A DNA stretch of 64,000 nt from Lampris incognitus (Eukaryota; Chordata; Actinopteri; Lampriformes; Lampridae): assembly GCF_029633865.1 (NCBI RefSeq), contig NC_079219.1, forward strand, positions 17,943,963 to 18,007,962, given 5' to 3'. This document shows positions 19,720-33,610 of this stretch, one piece after another (the first letter of the stretch is position 1; each line of letters starts with the position of its first letter). The translations under genes and the position numbers were made by a program. Under the pieces are notes generated by a model that ran no database searches, had not been told where the DNA came from, and saw only the letters and a program-made list of their open reading frames with translations.

Positions 19720-21709
19720 AAGAGCAGGTTCTTGCATGTCTATTCAGTGTCGTATTTGCTAAAGACTCCAAATAATGCTGCTATTGCTTGAGTTTTAAGC
19801 ATGATGACAGTTGCTTTGCCCTTTCTTATTCTATTTAATTTTTTTAGCTCTTAATTTATGTTTAACATGTCCTGATGTCATTAAATTATTCTTTTTAAAA
19901 ATGCATTTTTAATGTATTCTATAGCTCTTTATGATGCCTTTATTTAAAGCCTTATACATGAAGACTTGCAATGTCAAAATAAATATAGCTAAAGTGTGGG
20001 ACTTTTACATACAAATGAATCTCCATTACATTACAGCCCTTGCTGAACAAGATCACAAAATGATGATTAAGCCTGTCCCCGCCAGGTAAATCGCTCTGTA
20101 TTTCGCATCATACCGGAGTTTTAAATGTGGTGTCTGGGTGACATTCCCGCAATGGCGAGCCGGACATTATACATTGTATAGCAACCAGCAACGATTGATT
20201 TGCCCGAGCTAAACTTCCATGTAATGAAAGCGTTCGAACGCTTGTAATTGGCCAACCATCAGGGCTTTCTACCAGACAGCTTCTGGGCTTGGAAGGTATG
20301 GTAGAAAAACCTAAGAAGCGTCCAAGAACAGCTTCTGATGCTACAGAGAAAAAAAGAATTTCAGCATTCAGAGGAAGGATTAAAGTTAAAAAAATAAATA
20401 TAAATAAAAGAAAGCGATCGATGGTGAGGACAAATACGGAAAACCAAATGTGAAGCTTTGCATCATTTGAGAGTGCTGAAAGAAGAGCATTAATAACTCT
20501 TGCTGCCAGAAGGAGGAGAAAAACATCTCTGCTTCAAGTTTAACATTTGATGATCACATTACATTAGCTTTAGGCCATGCTACATTTTATTTTAAAAGCA
20601 TGATATTCGAAATTCCTTTCGCTTAACCAGGAGGTAATATATCTTAAAAAATAAATAAATAAATTTAAATATAGCTTTGGACTGTTTTTTGACTGAAGAA
20701 AGAATGGTCTCTGGTGTGATATAAGCTATTCCTAGATGTGTTTTTTGGTTGTATGTGTTACTGGAACAAAATCTGAATTTGTGTGCAATTTGAGTGAAAC
20801 ATTTATGTAAACATTTTGATGTGAGTATTAATATTATCCCAACTTGAACACATATGTGATCATCCATTCTCCAGTTCTGCTGTCCTTTCAGTAAAGGCAG
20901 CAGTCATGTGTCTTTCACTGAGGGGCTTTACCAAGGCATCAACTTCATTCACTCCAGTAACAATATCACTTGCCTGAACCAAGGATAGCAAAGGAGTATG
21001 GCTTGAATGATCGAGCAAGGTGTCCTAGAATATTTTTGTGACAGCCACCTCATTATTGGAGCTAAGAAAACAAATGCATACACACACACAATCCTGCTGC
21101 AAGGCCAGATTTTGCCTTTGGGAATGATTTTTTTGGAATCTTCTTTGTTCAAGTTTTCCCTGCCTATGATATTAGCTGATATGATTGAAAGCCCACTTAG
21201 CATGGGAAGGACAGTGAGATTGACTCCCACATTCTCCTTAATGAAGCCTTTTTGATATGTGGTGCAATAGCTTAAGAAGGCATTTCCAAAAGGCCTTTCC
21301 ATACCGGATATATACCTTTAATTGAGAAGTGCGTTTTTTGGCTTTATGATCAGTCGGGCTTAGAACGTACAGTGTTTTACTGCAGTCTGTACTTTTCTTG
21401 TTTGTGAAAGGCTCAAGGCTTAAAGAAGCATTTCTTGAAGGCTTTGCCATACTGATAATTCACCTTTATGTGAGAGTGCTTTTTTCATGCTTTTGGAGCG
21501 GCTGGGCTTTGCGTGTACAATGGTCTACTGCAGTAAGTACTTTTCTTGTTTGTGGATGTTGGCCTATGAAAACTGTGCAGACAGCAGCATTTACAAGCTT
21601 CAGTTCGAAAGGTTAACAAGTTGGAATGCAAGCAATGAACTAGAAACACACTCTGATCAATGTGAACTGACTGTCTACAAATAAGAGAGCGCGCATGTAC
21701 CAGCTTGGT

Positions 21710-21782
21710 TGCCGAAACCCGGGATCGAACCAGGGACCTTTAGATCTTCAGTCTAACGCTCTCCCAACTGAGCTATTTCGGC
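21710..21782 (-). tRNA. tRNA-Phe-GAA: tRNA-Phe (GAA), canonical
   Basis: Identical to the reference Phe; GAA anticodon, full pairing and consensus A and B boxes. Confidence 0.97.
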
Positions 21783-22025
21783 ACGGAACGCAGGGGTCAA
21801 GCTTTGTAATCTTGATCTCTCCCTGCCCATGTACTATGATCTATTTCTCACGGAATGGGAGAGCCTTTCTTTTAAATGGAAAGAAGTGTATTTTCAAATC
21901 AACTTTGTCTCATTGAAATACACTATTTTGACGAATACTTATAACCAAGGGCTATAACTAAGTAACTACACAATTAGGTCTGGCTTGAGGCTTCAGTCTC
22001 CTTTGGGGTTCACTTGAAGTGCATA

Positions 22026-22098
22026 GGGGAATTAGCTCAAATGGTAGAGCGCTCGCTTAGCATGCGAGAGGTAGCGGGATCAATGCCCGCATTCTCCA
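22026..22098 (+). tRNA. tRNA-Ala-AGC: tRNA-Ala (AGC), canonical
   Basis: Matches 14889-14961, with the perfect anticodon stem. Immediately upstream the hairpin reads GAGGCTTCAGTCTC, so one of its stem pairs is weakened here. Confidence 0.95.
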
Positions 22099-24088
22099 AA
22101 GAGCAGGTTCTTGCATGTCTATTCAGTGTTACCTTTGCTAAAGACTCCAAATAATGTTGCTATTGCTTGAGTTCTGAATATGACGACAGTTGCTTTGCCC
22201 TTTCTTATTCTATTTAATTTTTTTAGCTCTTAATTTATGTTTAACATGTCCTTATGTCATTAAATTATTCTTTTTAAAAATGCATTTTTAATGTATTCTA
22301 TAGCTCTTTATGATGCCTTTATTTAAAGCCTTATACATGAAGACTTGCAATGTCAAGATCAATATAGCTAAAGTGTGGGACTTTTACATACAAATGAATC
22401 TCCATTACATTACAGCCCTTGCTGAACAAGTTCACACAATGATGATTAAGCCTGTCCCCGCCAGGTAAATCGCTCTGTATTTCGCATCATACCGGAGTTT
22501 TAAATGTGGTGTCTGGGTGACATTCCCGCAATGGTGAGCCGGACATTATACATTGTATGGCAACCAGCAACGATTGATTTGCCCGAGCTAAACTTCCATG
22601 TAATGAAAGCGTTCGAACGCTTGTAATTGGCCAACCATCAGGGCTTTCTACCAGACAGCTTCTGGGCTTGGAAGGTATGGTAGAAAAATCTAAGAAGCGT
22701 CCAAGAACAGCTTCTGATGCTACAGAGAAAAAAAGAATTTCAGCATTCAGAGGAAGGATTAAAGTTAAAAAAATAAACATAAATAAAAGAAAGCGATCGA
22801 CGGTGAGGACAAATACGGAAAACCAATGGTGAAGCTTTGCATCATTTGAGAGTGCTGAAAGAAGAGCATTAATAACTCTTGCTGCCAGAAGGAGGAGAAA
22901 AACATCTCTGCTTCAAGTTTAACATTTGATGATCACATTACATTAGCTTTAGGCCATGCTACATTTTATTTTAAAAGCATGATATTTGAAATTCCTTTCG
23001 CTTAACCAGGAGGTAATATATCTTAAAAAATAAATAAATAAATTTAAATATAGCTTTGGACTGTTTTTTGACTGAAGAAAGAATGGTCTCTGGTGTGATA
23101 TAAGCTATTCATAGATGTGTTTTTTGGTTGTATGTGTTACTGGAACAAAATCTGAATTTGTGTGCAATTTGAGTGAAACATTTATGTAAACATTTTGATA
23201 TGAGTATTAATATTATCCCAACTTGAACACATATGTGATCATCCATTCTCCAGTTCTGCTGTCCTTTCAGTAAAGGCAGCAGTCATGTGTCTTTCACTGA
23301 GGGGCTTTACCAAGGCATCAACTTCATTCACTCCAGTAACAATATCACTTGCCTGAACCAAGGATAGCAAAGGAGTATGGCTTGAATGATTGAGCAAGGT
23401 GTCCTAGAATATTTTTCTGACAGCCACCTCATTATTGGAGCTAAGAAAACAAATGCATACACACACACAATCCTGCTGCAAGGCCAGATTTCGCCTTTGG
23501 GAATGATTTTTTTGGAATCTTCTTTGTTCAAGTTTTCCCTGCCTATGATATTAGCTGATATGATTTAAAGCCCACTTAGCATGGGAAGGACAGTGAAATT
23601 GACTCCCACATTCTCCTTAATGAAGCCTTTTTGATATGTGGTGCAATAGCTTAAGAAGGCATTTCCAAAAGGCCTTTCCATACCGCATATATAGCTTTAA
23701 TTGAGAAGTGCGTTTTTTGGCTTTATGATCAGTCGGGCTTAGAACGTACAGTGTTTTACTGCAGTCTGTACTTTTCTTGTTTGTGAAAGGCTCAAGGCTT
23801 AAAGAAGCATTTCTTGAAGGCTTTTCCATACTGATAATTCACCTTTATGTGAGAGTGCTTTTTCCATGCTTTTGGAGCGGCTGGGCTTTGCGTGTACAAT
23901 GGTCTACTGCAGTAAGTACTTTTCTTGTTTGTGGATGTTGGCCTACGAAAACTGTGCAGACAGCAGCATTTACAAGCTTCAGTTCGAAAGGTTAACAAGT
24001 TGGAATGCAAGCAATGAACTAGAAACACACTCTGATCAATGTGAACTGACTGTCTACAAATAAGAGAGCGCGCATGTACCAGCTTGGT

Positions 24089-24161
24089 TGCCGAAACCCG
24101 GGATCGAACCAGGGACCTTTAGATCTTCAGTCTAACGCTCTCCCAACTGAGCTATTTCGGC
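24089..24161 (-). tRNA. tRNA-Phe-GAA: tRNA-Phe (GAA), canonical
   Basis: Identical to the reference Phe. The 5' flank has GGGGTCCAGC where most units have GGGGTCAAGC, a change shared with F15 and F16. Confidence 0.97.
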
Positions 24162-24404
24162 ACGGAACGCAGGGGTCCAGCTTTGTAATCTTGATCTCTC
24201 CCTGCCCATGTACTATGATCTATTTCTCACGGAATGGGAGAGCCTTTCTTTTAAATGGAAAGAAGTGTATTTTCAAATCAACTTTGTCTCATTGAAATAC
24301 ACTATTTTGACGAATACTTATAACCAAGGGCTATAACTAAGTAACTACACAATTAGGTCTGGCTTGAGGCTTCAGCCTCCTTTGGGGTTCACTTAAGGTG
24401 CATA

Positions 24405-24477
24405 GGGGAATTAGCTCAAATGGTAGAGCGCTCACTTAGCATGCCAGATTCAGCGGGATCAATGCCCGCATTCTCCA
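24405..24477 (+). tRNA. tRNA-Ala-AGC: tRNA-Ala (AGC) variant with broken anticodon stem
   Basis: Five-substitution class; mismatches C29-C41 and A30-C40. T stem, acceptor stem and D stem are unchanged. Confidence 0.8.
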
Positions 24478-26470
24478 AAGAGCAGGTTCTTGCATGTCTA
24501 TTCAGTGTCGTATTTGCTAAAGACTCCAAATAATGTTGCTATTGCTTGAGTTTTGAATATGACGACAGTTGCTTTGCCCTTTCTTATTCTATTTAATTTT
24601 TTTAACTCTTAATTTATGTTTAACATGTCCTTATGTCATTAAATTATTCTTTTTAAAAATGCATTTTTAATGTATTCTATAGCTCTTTATGATGCCTTTA
24701 TTTAAAGCCTTATACATGAAGACTTGCAATGTCAAGATCAATATAGCTAAAGTGTGGGACTTTTACATACAAATGAATCTCCATTACATTACAGCCCTTG
24801 CTGAACAAGTTCACACAATGATGATTAAGCCTGTCCCCGCCAGGTAAATCGCTCTGTATTTCGCATCATACCGGAGTTTTAAATGTTGTGTCTGGGTGAC
24901 ATTCCCGCAATGGCGAGCCGGACATTATACATTGTATAGCAACCAGCAACGATTGATTTACCCGAGCTAAACTTCCATGTAATGAAAGCGTTCGAACGCT
25001 TGTAATTGGCCAACCATCAGGGCTTTCTACCAGACAGCTTCTGGGCTTGAAAGGTATGGTAGAAAAATCTAAGAAGCGTCCAAGAACAGCTTCTGATGCT
25101 ACAGAGAAAAAAAGAATTTCAGCATTCAGAGGAAGGATTAAAGTTAAAAAAATAAATATAAATAAAAGAAAGCGATCGATGGTGAGGACAAATACGGAAA
25201 ACCAATGGTGAAGCTTTGCATCATTTGAGAGTGCTGAAAGAAGAGCATTAATAACTCTTGCTGCCAGAAGGAGGAGAAAAACATCTCTGCTTCAAGTTTA
25301 ACATTTGATGATCACATTACATTAGCTTTAGGCCATGCTACATTTTATTTTAAAAGCATGATTTTTGAAATTCCTTTTGCTTAACCTGGAGGTAATATGA
25401 TATCTTAAAAAATAAATAAATAAATTTAAATATAGCTTTGGACTGTTTTTTGACTGAAGAAAGAATGGTCTCTGGTGTGATATAAGCTATTCATAGATGT
25501 GTTTTTTGGTTGTATGTGTTACTGGAACAAAATCTGAATTTGTGTGCAATTTGAGTGAAACATTTATGTAAACATTTTGATATGAGTATTAATATTATCC
25601 CAACTTGAACACATATGTGATCATCCATTCTCCAGTTCTGCTGTCCTTTCAGTAAAGGCAGCAGTCATGTGTCTTTCACTGAGGGGCTTTACCAAGGCAT
25701 CAACTTCATTCACTCCAGTAACAATATCACTTGCCTGAACCAAGGATAGCAAAGGAGTATGGCTTGAATGATCGAGCAAGGTGTCCTAGAATATTTTTCT
25801 GACAGCCACCTCATTATTGGAGCTAAGAAAACAAATGCATACACACACACAATCCTGCTGCAAGGCCAGATTTTGCCTTTGGGAATGATTTTTTTGGAAT
25901 CTTCTTTGTTCAAGTTTTCCCTGCCTATGATATTAGCTGATATGATTGAAAGCCCACTTACCATGGGAAGGACAGTGAGATTGACTCCCACATTCTCCTT
26001 AATGAAGCCTTTTTGATATGTGGTGCAATAGCTTAAGAAGGCATTTCCAAAAGGCCTTTCCATACCGCATATATAGCTTTAATTGAGAAGTGCGTTTTTT
26101 GGCTTTATGATCAGTCGGGCTTAGAACGTACAGTGTTTTACTGCAGTCTGTACTTTTCTTGTTTGTGAAAGGCTCAAGGCTTAAAGAAGCATTTCTTGAA
26201 GGCTTTTCCATACTGATAATTCACCTTTATGTGAGAGTGCTTTTTCCATGCTTTTGGAGCGGCTGGGCTTTGCGTGTACAATGGTCTACTGCAGTAAGTA
26301 CTTTTCTTGTTTGTGGATGTTGGCCTACGAAAACTGTGCAGACAGCAGCATTTACAAGCTTCAGTTCGAAAGGTTAACGAGTTGGAATGCAAGCAATGAA
26401 CTAGAAACACACTCTGATCAATGTGAACTGACTGTCTACAAATAAGAGAGCGCGCATGTACCAGCTTGGT

Positions 26471-26543
26471 TGCCGAAACCCGGGATTGAACCAGGGACCT
26501 TTAGATCTTCAGTCTAACGCTCTCCCAACTGAGCTATTTCGGC
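26471..26543 (-). tRNA. tRNA-Phe-GAA: tRNA-Phe (GAA), G57A variant
   Basis: Differs from the reference only by G57A in the T loop (TTCAATC), a purine swap common among functional tRNAs. All stems are intact; expected to work. Confidence 0.95.
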
Positions 26544-26785
26544 ACAGAAAGCAGGGGTCAAGCTTTGTAATCTTGATCTCTCCCTGCCCATGTACTATGA
26601 TCTATTTCTCACGGAATGGGAGAGCATTTCTTTTAAATGTAAGAAGTGTATTTTCAAATCAACTTTGTCTCATTGAAATACACTATTTTGACGAATACTT
26701 ATAACCAAGGGCTATAACTAAGTAACTACACAATTAGGTCTGGCTTGAGGCTTTAGCCTCCTTTGGGGTTCACTTGAAGTGCATA

Positions 26786-26858
26786 GGGGAATTAGCTCAA
26801 ATGGTAGAGCGCTCACTTAGCATGCCAGATTCAGCGGGATCAATGCCCGCATTCTCCA
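26786..26858 (+). tRNA. tRNA-Ala-AGC: tRNA-Ala (AGC) variant with broken anticodon stem
   Basis: Five-substitution class. Unlike F7 and F9, its 3' flank has GTGTTGCCTTTGC, the flank type otherwise seen after canonical Ala copies, so gene and flank types are reshuffled. Confidence 0.8.
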
Positions 26859-28852
26859 AAGAGCAGGTTCTTGCATGTCTATTCAGTGTTGCCTTTGCTA
26901 AAGACTCCAAATAATGTTGCTATTGCTTGAGTTTTGAGCATGACGACAGTTGCTTTGCCCTTTCTTATTCTATTTAATTTTTTTAGCTCTTAATTTATGT
27001 TTAACATGTCCTGATGTCATTAAATTATTCTTTTTAAAAATGCATTTTTAATGTATTCTATAGCTCTTTATGATGCCTTTATTTAAAGCCTTATACATGA
27101 AGACTTGCAATGTCAAAATAAATATAGCTAAAGTGTGGGACTTTTACATACAAATGAATCTCCATTACATTACAGCCCTTGCTGAACAAGATCACAAAAT
27201 GATGATTAAGCCTGTCCCCGCCAGGTAAATCGCTCTGTATTTCGCATCATACCGGAGTTTTAAATGTTGTGTCTGGGTGACATTCCCACAATGGCGAGCC
27301 GGACATTATACATTGTATAGCAACCAGCAACGATTGATTTGCCCGAGCTAAACTTCCATGTAATGAAAGCGTTCGAATGCTTGTAATTGGCCAACCATCA
27401 GGGCTTTCTACCAGACAGCTTCTGGGCTTGGAAGGTATGGTAGAAAAACCTAAGAAGTGTCCAAGAACAGCTTCTGATGCTACAGAGAAAAAAAGAATTT
27501 CAGCATTCAGAGGAAGGATTAAAGTTAAAAAAAATAAATATAAATAAAAGAAAGCGATCGATGGTGAGGACAAATACGGAAAACCAATGGTGAAGCTTTG
27601 CATTATTTGAGAGTGCTGAAAGAAGAGCATTAATAACTCTTGCTGCCAGAAGGAGGAGAAAAACATCTCTGCTTCAAGTTTAACATTTGATGATCACATT
27701 ACATTAGCTTTAGGCCATGCTACTTTTTCTTTTGAAAGCATGATTTTTGAAATTCCTTACACTTAACCAGGAGGTAATATGATATCTTAAAAAAATAAAT
27801 AAATACATTTAAACATAGCTTTGGACTGTTTTTTGTCTGAAGAAAGAATGGTCTCTGGTGTGATATAAGCTATTCATAGATGTGTTTTTTGGTTGTATGT
27901 GTTACTGGAACAAAATCTGAATTTGTGTGCAATTTGAGTGAAACATTTATGTAAACATTTTGATATGAGTATTAATATTATCCCAACTTGAACACATATG
28001 TGATCATCCATTCTCCAGTTCTGCTGTCCTTTCAGTAAAGGCAGCAGTCATGTGTCTTTCACTGAGGGGCTTTACCAAGGCATCAACTTCATTCACTCCA
28101 GTAACAATATCACTTGCCTGAACCAAGGATAGCAAAGGAGTATGGCTTGAATGATCGAGCAAGGTGTCCTAGAATATTTTTGTGACAGCCACCTCATTAT
28201 TGGAGCTAAGAAAACAAATGCATACACACACACAATCCTGCTGCAAGGCCAGATTTTGCCTTTGGGAATGATTTTTTTGGAATCTTCTTTGTTCAAGTTT
28301 TCCCTGCCTATGATATTAGCTGATATGATTAAAGCCCACTTAGCATGGGAAGGACAGTGAGATTGACTCCCACATTCTCATTAATGAACCCTTTTTGATA
28401 TGTGGTGCAATAGCTTAAGAAGGCATTTCCAAAAGGCCTTTCCATACCGGATATATAGCTTTAATTGAGAAGTGCGTTTTTTGGCTTTATGATCAGTCGG
28501 GCTTAGAACGTACAGTGTTTTACTGCAGTCTGTACTTTTCTTGTTTGTGAAAGGCTCAACGCTTAAAGCAGCATTTCTTGAAGGCTTTTCCATACTGATA
28601 ATTCACCTTTATGTGAGAGTGCTTTTTCCATGCTTTTGGAGCGGCTGGGCTTTGCGTGTACAATGGTCTACTGCAGTAAGTACTTTTCTTGTTTGTGGAT
28701 GTTGGCCTACGAAAACTGTGCAGACAGCAGCATTTACAAGCTTCAGTTCGAAAGGTTAACAAGTTGGAATGCAAGCAATGAACTAGAAACACACTCTGAT
28801 CAATGTGAACTGACTGTCTACAAATAAGAGAGCGCGCATGTACCAGCTTGGT

Positions 28853-28925
28853 TGCCGAAACCCGGGATCGAACCAGGGACCTTTAGATCTTCAGTCTAAC
28901 GCTCTCCCAACTGAGCTATTTCGGC
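28853..28925 (-). tRNA. tRNA-Phe-GAA: tRNA-Phe (GAA), canonical
   Basis: Identical to the reference Phe with full pairing; flank GCACAGAACGC on its 5' side as in F12 and F13. Confidence 0.97.
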
Positions 28926-29167
28926 ACAGAACGCAGGGGTCAAGCTTTGTAATCTTGATCTCTCCCTGCCCATGTACTATGATCTATTTCTCACGGAATG
29001 GGAGAGCATTTCTTTTAAATGTAAGAAGTGTATTTTCAAATCAACTTTGTCTCATTGAAATACACTATTTTAACGAATACTTATAACCAAGGGCTATAAC
29101 TAAGTAACTACACAATTAGGTCTGGCTTGAGGCTTTAGCCTCCTTTGGGGTTCACTTGAAGTGCATA

Positions 29168-29240
29168 GGGGAATTAGCTCAAATGGTAGAGCGCTCACTT
29201 AGCATGCCAGATTCAGCGGGATCAATGCCCGCATTCTCCA
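29168..29240 (+). tRNA. tRNA-Ala-AGC: tRNA-Ala (AGC) variant with broken anticodon stem
   Basis: Five-substitution class, sequence as in F10, F12 and F13. Confidence 0.8.
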
Positions 29241-31231
29241 AAGAGCAGGTTCTTGCATGTCTATTCAGTGTTGCCTTTGCTAAAGACTCCAAATAATGTT
29301 GCTATTGCTTGAGTTTTGAGCATGACGACAGTTGCTTTGCCCTTTCTTATTCTATTTAATTTTTTTAGCTCTTAATTTATGTTTAACATGTCCTGATGTC
29401 ATTAAATTATTCTTTTTAAAAATGCATTTTTAATGTATTCTATAGCTCTTTATGATGCCTTTATTTAAAGCCTTATACATGAAGACTTGCAATGTCAAAA
29501 TAAATATAGCTAAAGTGTGGGACTTTTACATACAAATGAATCTCCATTACATTACAGCCCTTGCTGAACAAGATCACAAAATGATGATTAAACCTGTCCC
29601 CGCCAGGTAAATCGCTCTGTATTTCGCATCATACCGGAGTTTTAAATGTGGTGTCTGGGTGACATTCCCACAATGGCGAGCCGGACATTATACATTGTAT
29701 AGCAACCAGCAACGATTGATTTGCCCGAGCTAAACTTCCATGTAATGAAAGCGTTCGAATGCTTGTAATTGGCCAACCATCAGGGCTTTCTACCAGACAG
29801 CTTCTGGGCTTGGAAGGTATGGTAGAAAAACCTAAGAAGTGTCCAAGAACAGCTTCTGATGCTACAGAGAAAAAAAGAATTTCAGCATTCAGAGGAAGGA
29901 TTAAAGTTAAAAAATAAATATAAATAAAAGAAAGCGATCGATGGTGAGGACAAATACGGAAAACCAATGGTGAAGCTTTGCATCATTTGAGAGTGCTGAA
30001 AGAAGAGCATTAATAACTCTTGCTGCCAGAAGGAGGAGAAAAACATCTCTGCTTCAAGTTTAACATTTGATGATCACATTACATTAGCTTTAGGCCATGC
30101 TACTTTTTCTTTTGAAAGCATGATTTTTGAAATTCCTTACACTTAACCAGGAGGTAATATGATATCTTAAAAAATAAATAAATACATTTAAACATAGCTT
30201 TGGACTGTTTTTTGTCTGAAGAAAGAATGGTCTCTGGTGTGATATAAGCTATTCATAGATGTGTTTTTTGGTTGTATGTGTTACTGGAACAAAATCTGAA
30301 TTTGTGTGCAATTTGAGTGAAACATTTATGTAAACATTTTGATATGAGTATTAATATTATCCCAACTTGAACACATATGTGATCATCCATTCTCCAGTTC
30401 TGCTGTCCTTTCAGTAAAGGCAGCAGTCATGTGTCTTTCACTGAGGGGCTTTACCAAGGCATCAACTTCATTCACTCCAGTAACAATATCACTTGCCTGA
30501 ACCAAGGATAGCAAAGGAGTATGGCTTGAATGATCGAGCAAGGTGTCCTAGAATATTTTTGTGACAGCCACCTCATTATTGGAGCTAAGAAAACAAATGC
30601 ATACACACACACAATCCTGCTGCAAGGCCAGATTTTGCCTTTGGGAATGATTTTTTTGGAATCTTCTTTGTTCAAGTTTTCCCTGCCTATGATATTAGCT
30701 GATATGATTAAAGCCCACTTAGCATGGGAAGGACAGTGAGATTGACTCCCACATTCTCATTAATGAACCCTTTTTGATATGTGGTGCAATAGCTTAAGAA
30801 GGCATTTCCAAAAGGCCTTTCCATACCGGATATATAGCTTTAATTGAGAAGTGCGTTTTTTGGCTTTATGATCAGTCGGGCTTAGAACGTACAGTGTTTT
30901 ACTGCAGTCTGTACTTTTCTTGTTTGTGAAAGGCTCAACGCTTAAAGCAGCATTTCTTGAAGGCTTTTCCATACTGATAATTCACCTTTATGTGAGAGTG
31001 CTTTTTCCATGCTTTTGGAGCGGCTGGGCTTTGCGTGTACAATGGTCTACTGCAGTAAGTACTTTTCTTGTTTGTGGATGTTGGCCTACGAAAACTGTGC
31101 AGACAGCAGCATTTACAAGCTTCAGTTCGAAAGGTTAACAAGTTGGAATGCAAGCAATGAACTAGAAACACACTCTGATCAATGTGAACTGACTGTCTAC
31201 AAATAAGAGAGCGCGCATGTACCAGCTTGGT

Positions 31232-31304
31232 TGCCGAAACCCGGGATCGAACCAGGGACCTTTAGATCTTCAGTCTAACGCTCTCCCAACTGAGCTATTT
31301 CGGC
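31232..31304 (-). tRNA. tRNA-Phe-GAA: tRNA-Phe (GAA), canonical
   Basis: Identical to the reference Phe, as are both neighbours in the triplet. Confidence 0.97.
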
Positions 31305-31546
31305 ACAGAACGCAGGGGTCAAGCTTTGTAATCTTGATCTCTCCCTGCCCATGTACTATGATCTATTTCTCACGGAATGGGAGAGCATTTCTTTTAAATG
31401 TAAGAAGTGTATTTTCAAATCAACTTTGTCTCATTGAAATACACTATTTTAACGAATACTTATAACCAAGGGCTATAACTAAGTAACTACACAATTAGGT
31501 CTGGCTTGAGGCTTCAGCCTCCTTTGGGGTTCACTTGAAGTGCATA

Positions 31547-31619
31547 GGGGAATTAGCTCAAATGGTAGAGCGCTCACTTAGCATGCCAGATTCAGCGGGA
31601 TCAATGCCCGCATTCTCCA
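31547..31619 (+). tRNA. tRNA-Ala-AGC: tRNA-Ala (AGC) variant with broken anticodon stem
   Basis: Five-substitution class; its upstream hairpin has the TC centre while F11 and F13 have TT. Confidence 0.8.
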
Positions 31620-33610
31620 AAGAGCAGGTTCTTGCATGTCTATTCAGTGTTGCCTTTGCTAAAGACTCCAAATAATGTTGCTATTGCTTGAGTTTTGAGC
31701 ATGACGACAGTTGCTTTGCCCTTTCTTATTCTATTTAATTTTTTTAGCTCTTAATTTATGTTTAACATGTCCTGATGTCATTAAATTATTCTTTTTAAAA
31801 ATGCATTTTTAATGTATTCTATAGCTCTTTATGATGCCTTTATTTAAAGCCTTATACATGAAGACTTGCAATGTCAAAATAAATATAGCTAAAGTGTGGG
31901 ACTTTTACATACAAATGAATCTCCATTACATTACAGCCCTTGCTGAACAAGATCACAAAATGATGATTAAACCTGTCCCCGCCAGGTAAATCGCTCTGTA
32001 TTTCGCATCATACCGGAGTTTTAAATGTGGTGTCTGGGTGACATTCCCACAATGGCGAGCCGGACATTATACATTGTATAGCAACCAGCAACGATTGATT
32101 TGCCCGAGCTAAACTTCCATGTAATGAAAGCGTTCGAATGCTTGTAATTGGCCAACCATCAGGGCTTTCTACCAGACAGCTTCTGGGCTTGGAAGGTATG
32201 GTAGAAAAACCTAAGAAGTGTCCAAGAACAGCTTCTGATGCTACAGAGAAAAAAAGAATTTCAGCATTCAGAGGAAGGATTAAAGTTAAAAAATAAATAT
32301 AAATAAAAGAAAGCGATCGATGGTGAGGACAAATACGGAAAACCAATGGTGAAGCTTTGCATCATTTGAGAGTGCTGAAAGAAGAGCATTAATAACTCTT
32401 GCTGCCAGAAGGAGGAGAAAAACATCTCTGCTTCAAGTTTAACATTTGATGATCACATTACATTAGCTTTAGGCCATGCTACTTTTTCTTTTGAAAGCAT
32501 GATTTTTGAAATTCCTTACACTTAACCAGGAGGTAATATGATATCTTAAAAAATAAATAAATACATTTAAACATAGCTTTGGACTGTTTTTTGTCTGAAG
32601 AAAGAATGGTCTCTGGTGTGATATAAGCTATTCATAGATGTGTTTTTTGGTTGTATGTGTTACTGGAACAAAATCTGAATTTGTGTGCAATTTGAGTGAA
32701 ACATTTATGTAAACATTTTGATATGAGTATTAATATTATCCCAACTTGAACACATATGTGATCATCCATTCTCCAGTTCTGCTGTCCTTTCAGTAAAGGC
32801 AGCAGTCATGTGTCTTTCACTGAGGGGCTTTACCAAGGCATCAACTTCATTCACTCCAGTAACAATATCACTTGCCTGAACCAAGGATAGCAAAGGAGTA
32901 TGGCTTGAATGATCGAGCAAGGTGTCCTAGAATATTTTTGTGACAGCCACCTCATTATTGGAGCTAAGAAAACAAATGCATACACACACACAATCCTGCT
33001 GCAAGGCCAGATTTTGCCTTTGGGAATGATTTTTTTGGAATCTTCTTTGTTCAAGTTTTCCCTGCCTATGATATTAGCTGATATGATTAAAGCCCACTTA
33101 GCATGGGAAGGACAGTGAGATTGACTCCCACATTCTCATTAATGAACCCTTTTTGATATGTGGTGCAATAGCTTAAGAAGGCATTTCCAAAAGGCCTTTC
33201 CATACCGGATATATAGCTTTAATTGAGAAGTGCGTTTTTTGGCTTTATGATCAGTCGGGCTTAGAACGTACAGTGTTTTACTGCAGTCTGTACTTTTCTT
33301 GTTTGTGAAAGGCTCAACGCTTAAAGCAGCATTTCTTGAAGGCTTTTCCATACTGATAATTCACCTTTATGTGAGAGTGCTTTTTCCATGCTTTTGGAGC
33401 GGCTGGGCTTTGCGTGTACAATGGTCTACTGCAGTAAGTACTTTTCTTGTTTGTGGATGTTGGCCTACGAAAACTGTGCAGACAGCAGCATTTACAAGCT
33501 TCAGTTCGAAAGGTTAACAAGTTGGAATGCAAGCAATGAACTAGAAACACACTCTGATCAATGTGAACTGACTGTCTACAAATAAGAGAGCGCGCATGTA
33601 CCAGCTTGGT

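Larger units (their letters stand above)
18479..20857 (+). repeat. Unit F7 (2379 bp)
   Basis: The distal spacer is shared with F5 and F6, but the Ala and its near 3' flank belong to the broken class. The boundary of shared sequence therefore falls inside the unit, as expected from conversion rather than whole-unit duplication. Confidence 0.97.
20858..23236 (+). repeat. Unit F8 (2379 bp)
   Basis: Both tRNA genes are intact. Private changes are GCTTTGCCATAC in the second subrepeat and TTTTTTCATGC further on. The distal end has ATGATATTTGAAATTCC, an intermediate between the F5-F7 and the common forms. Confidence 0.97.
23237..25618 (+). repeat. Unit F9 (2382 bp)
   Basis: Has ATGATTGAGCAAGG (C to T) near 23387 and the GATTTAAAG variant. 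The distal spacer returns to the form that keeps TATGATATC. Outside the tRNA genes I see only the standard spacer. Confidence 0.97.
25619..28001 (+). repeat. Unit F10 (2383 bp)
   Basis: First unit with the divergent-spacer variant AAATGTAAGAAG (others AAATGGAAAGAAG), which recurs in F11-F13 and F23-F25. A single-base change gives GTTAACGAG near 26374. Confidence 0.97.
28002..30380 (+). repeat. Unit F11 (2379 bp), first of a near-identical triplet
   Basis: F11, F12 and F13 share AACGCTTAAAGCAGC, TCTCATTAATGAACC and GATTAAAGCCC. By eye they differ at only a handful of bases over 2.38 kb; an example is TTTAGCC versus TTCAGCC upstream of Ala. Confidence 0.97.
30381..32759 (+). repeat. Unit F12 (2379 bp), second of the triplet
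   Basis: Nearly base-identical to F11, including the shortened A run (TTAAAAAATAAATATAAAT near 32286) in the basic open frame. One of the youngest duplications in the window, or a place where assembly copy number needs care. Confidence 0.97.

Noticed and set aside
27247-27666. 139-codon minus-strand open frame in F10 (also in F17)
   Set aside because: It arises from an A-run length change that joins frames; other units break it. It is antisense to the basic frame, and hydrophobic stretches are expected from the A-rich complement. Not supported as a gene.
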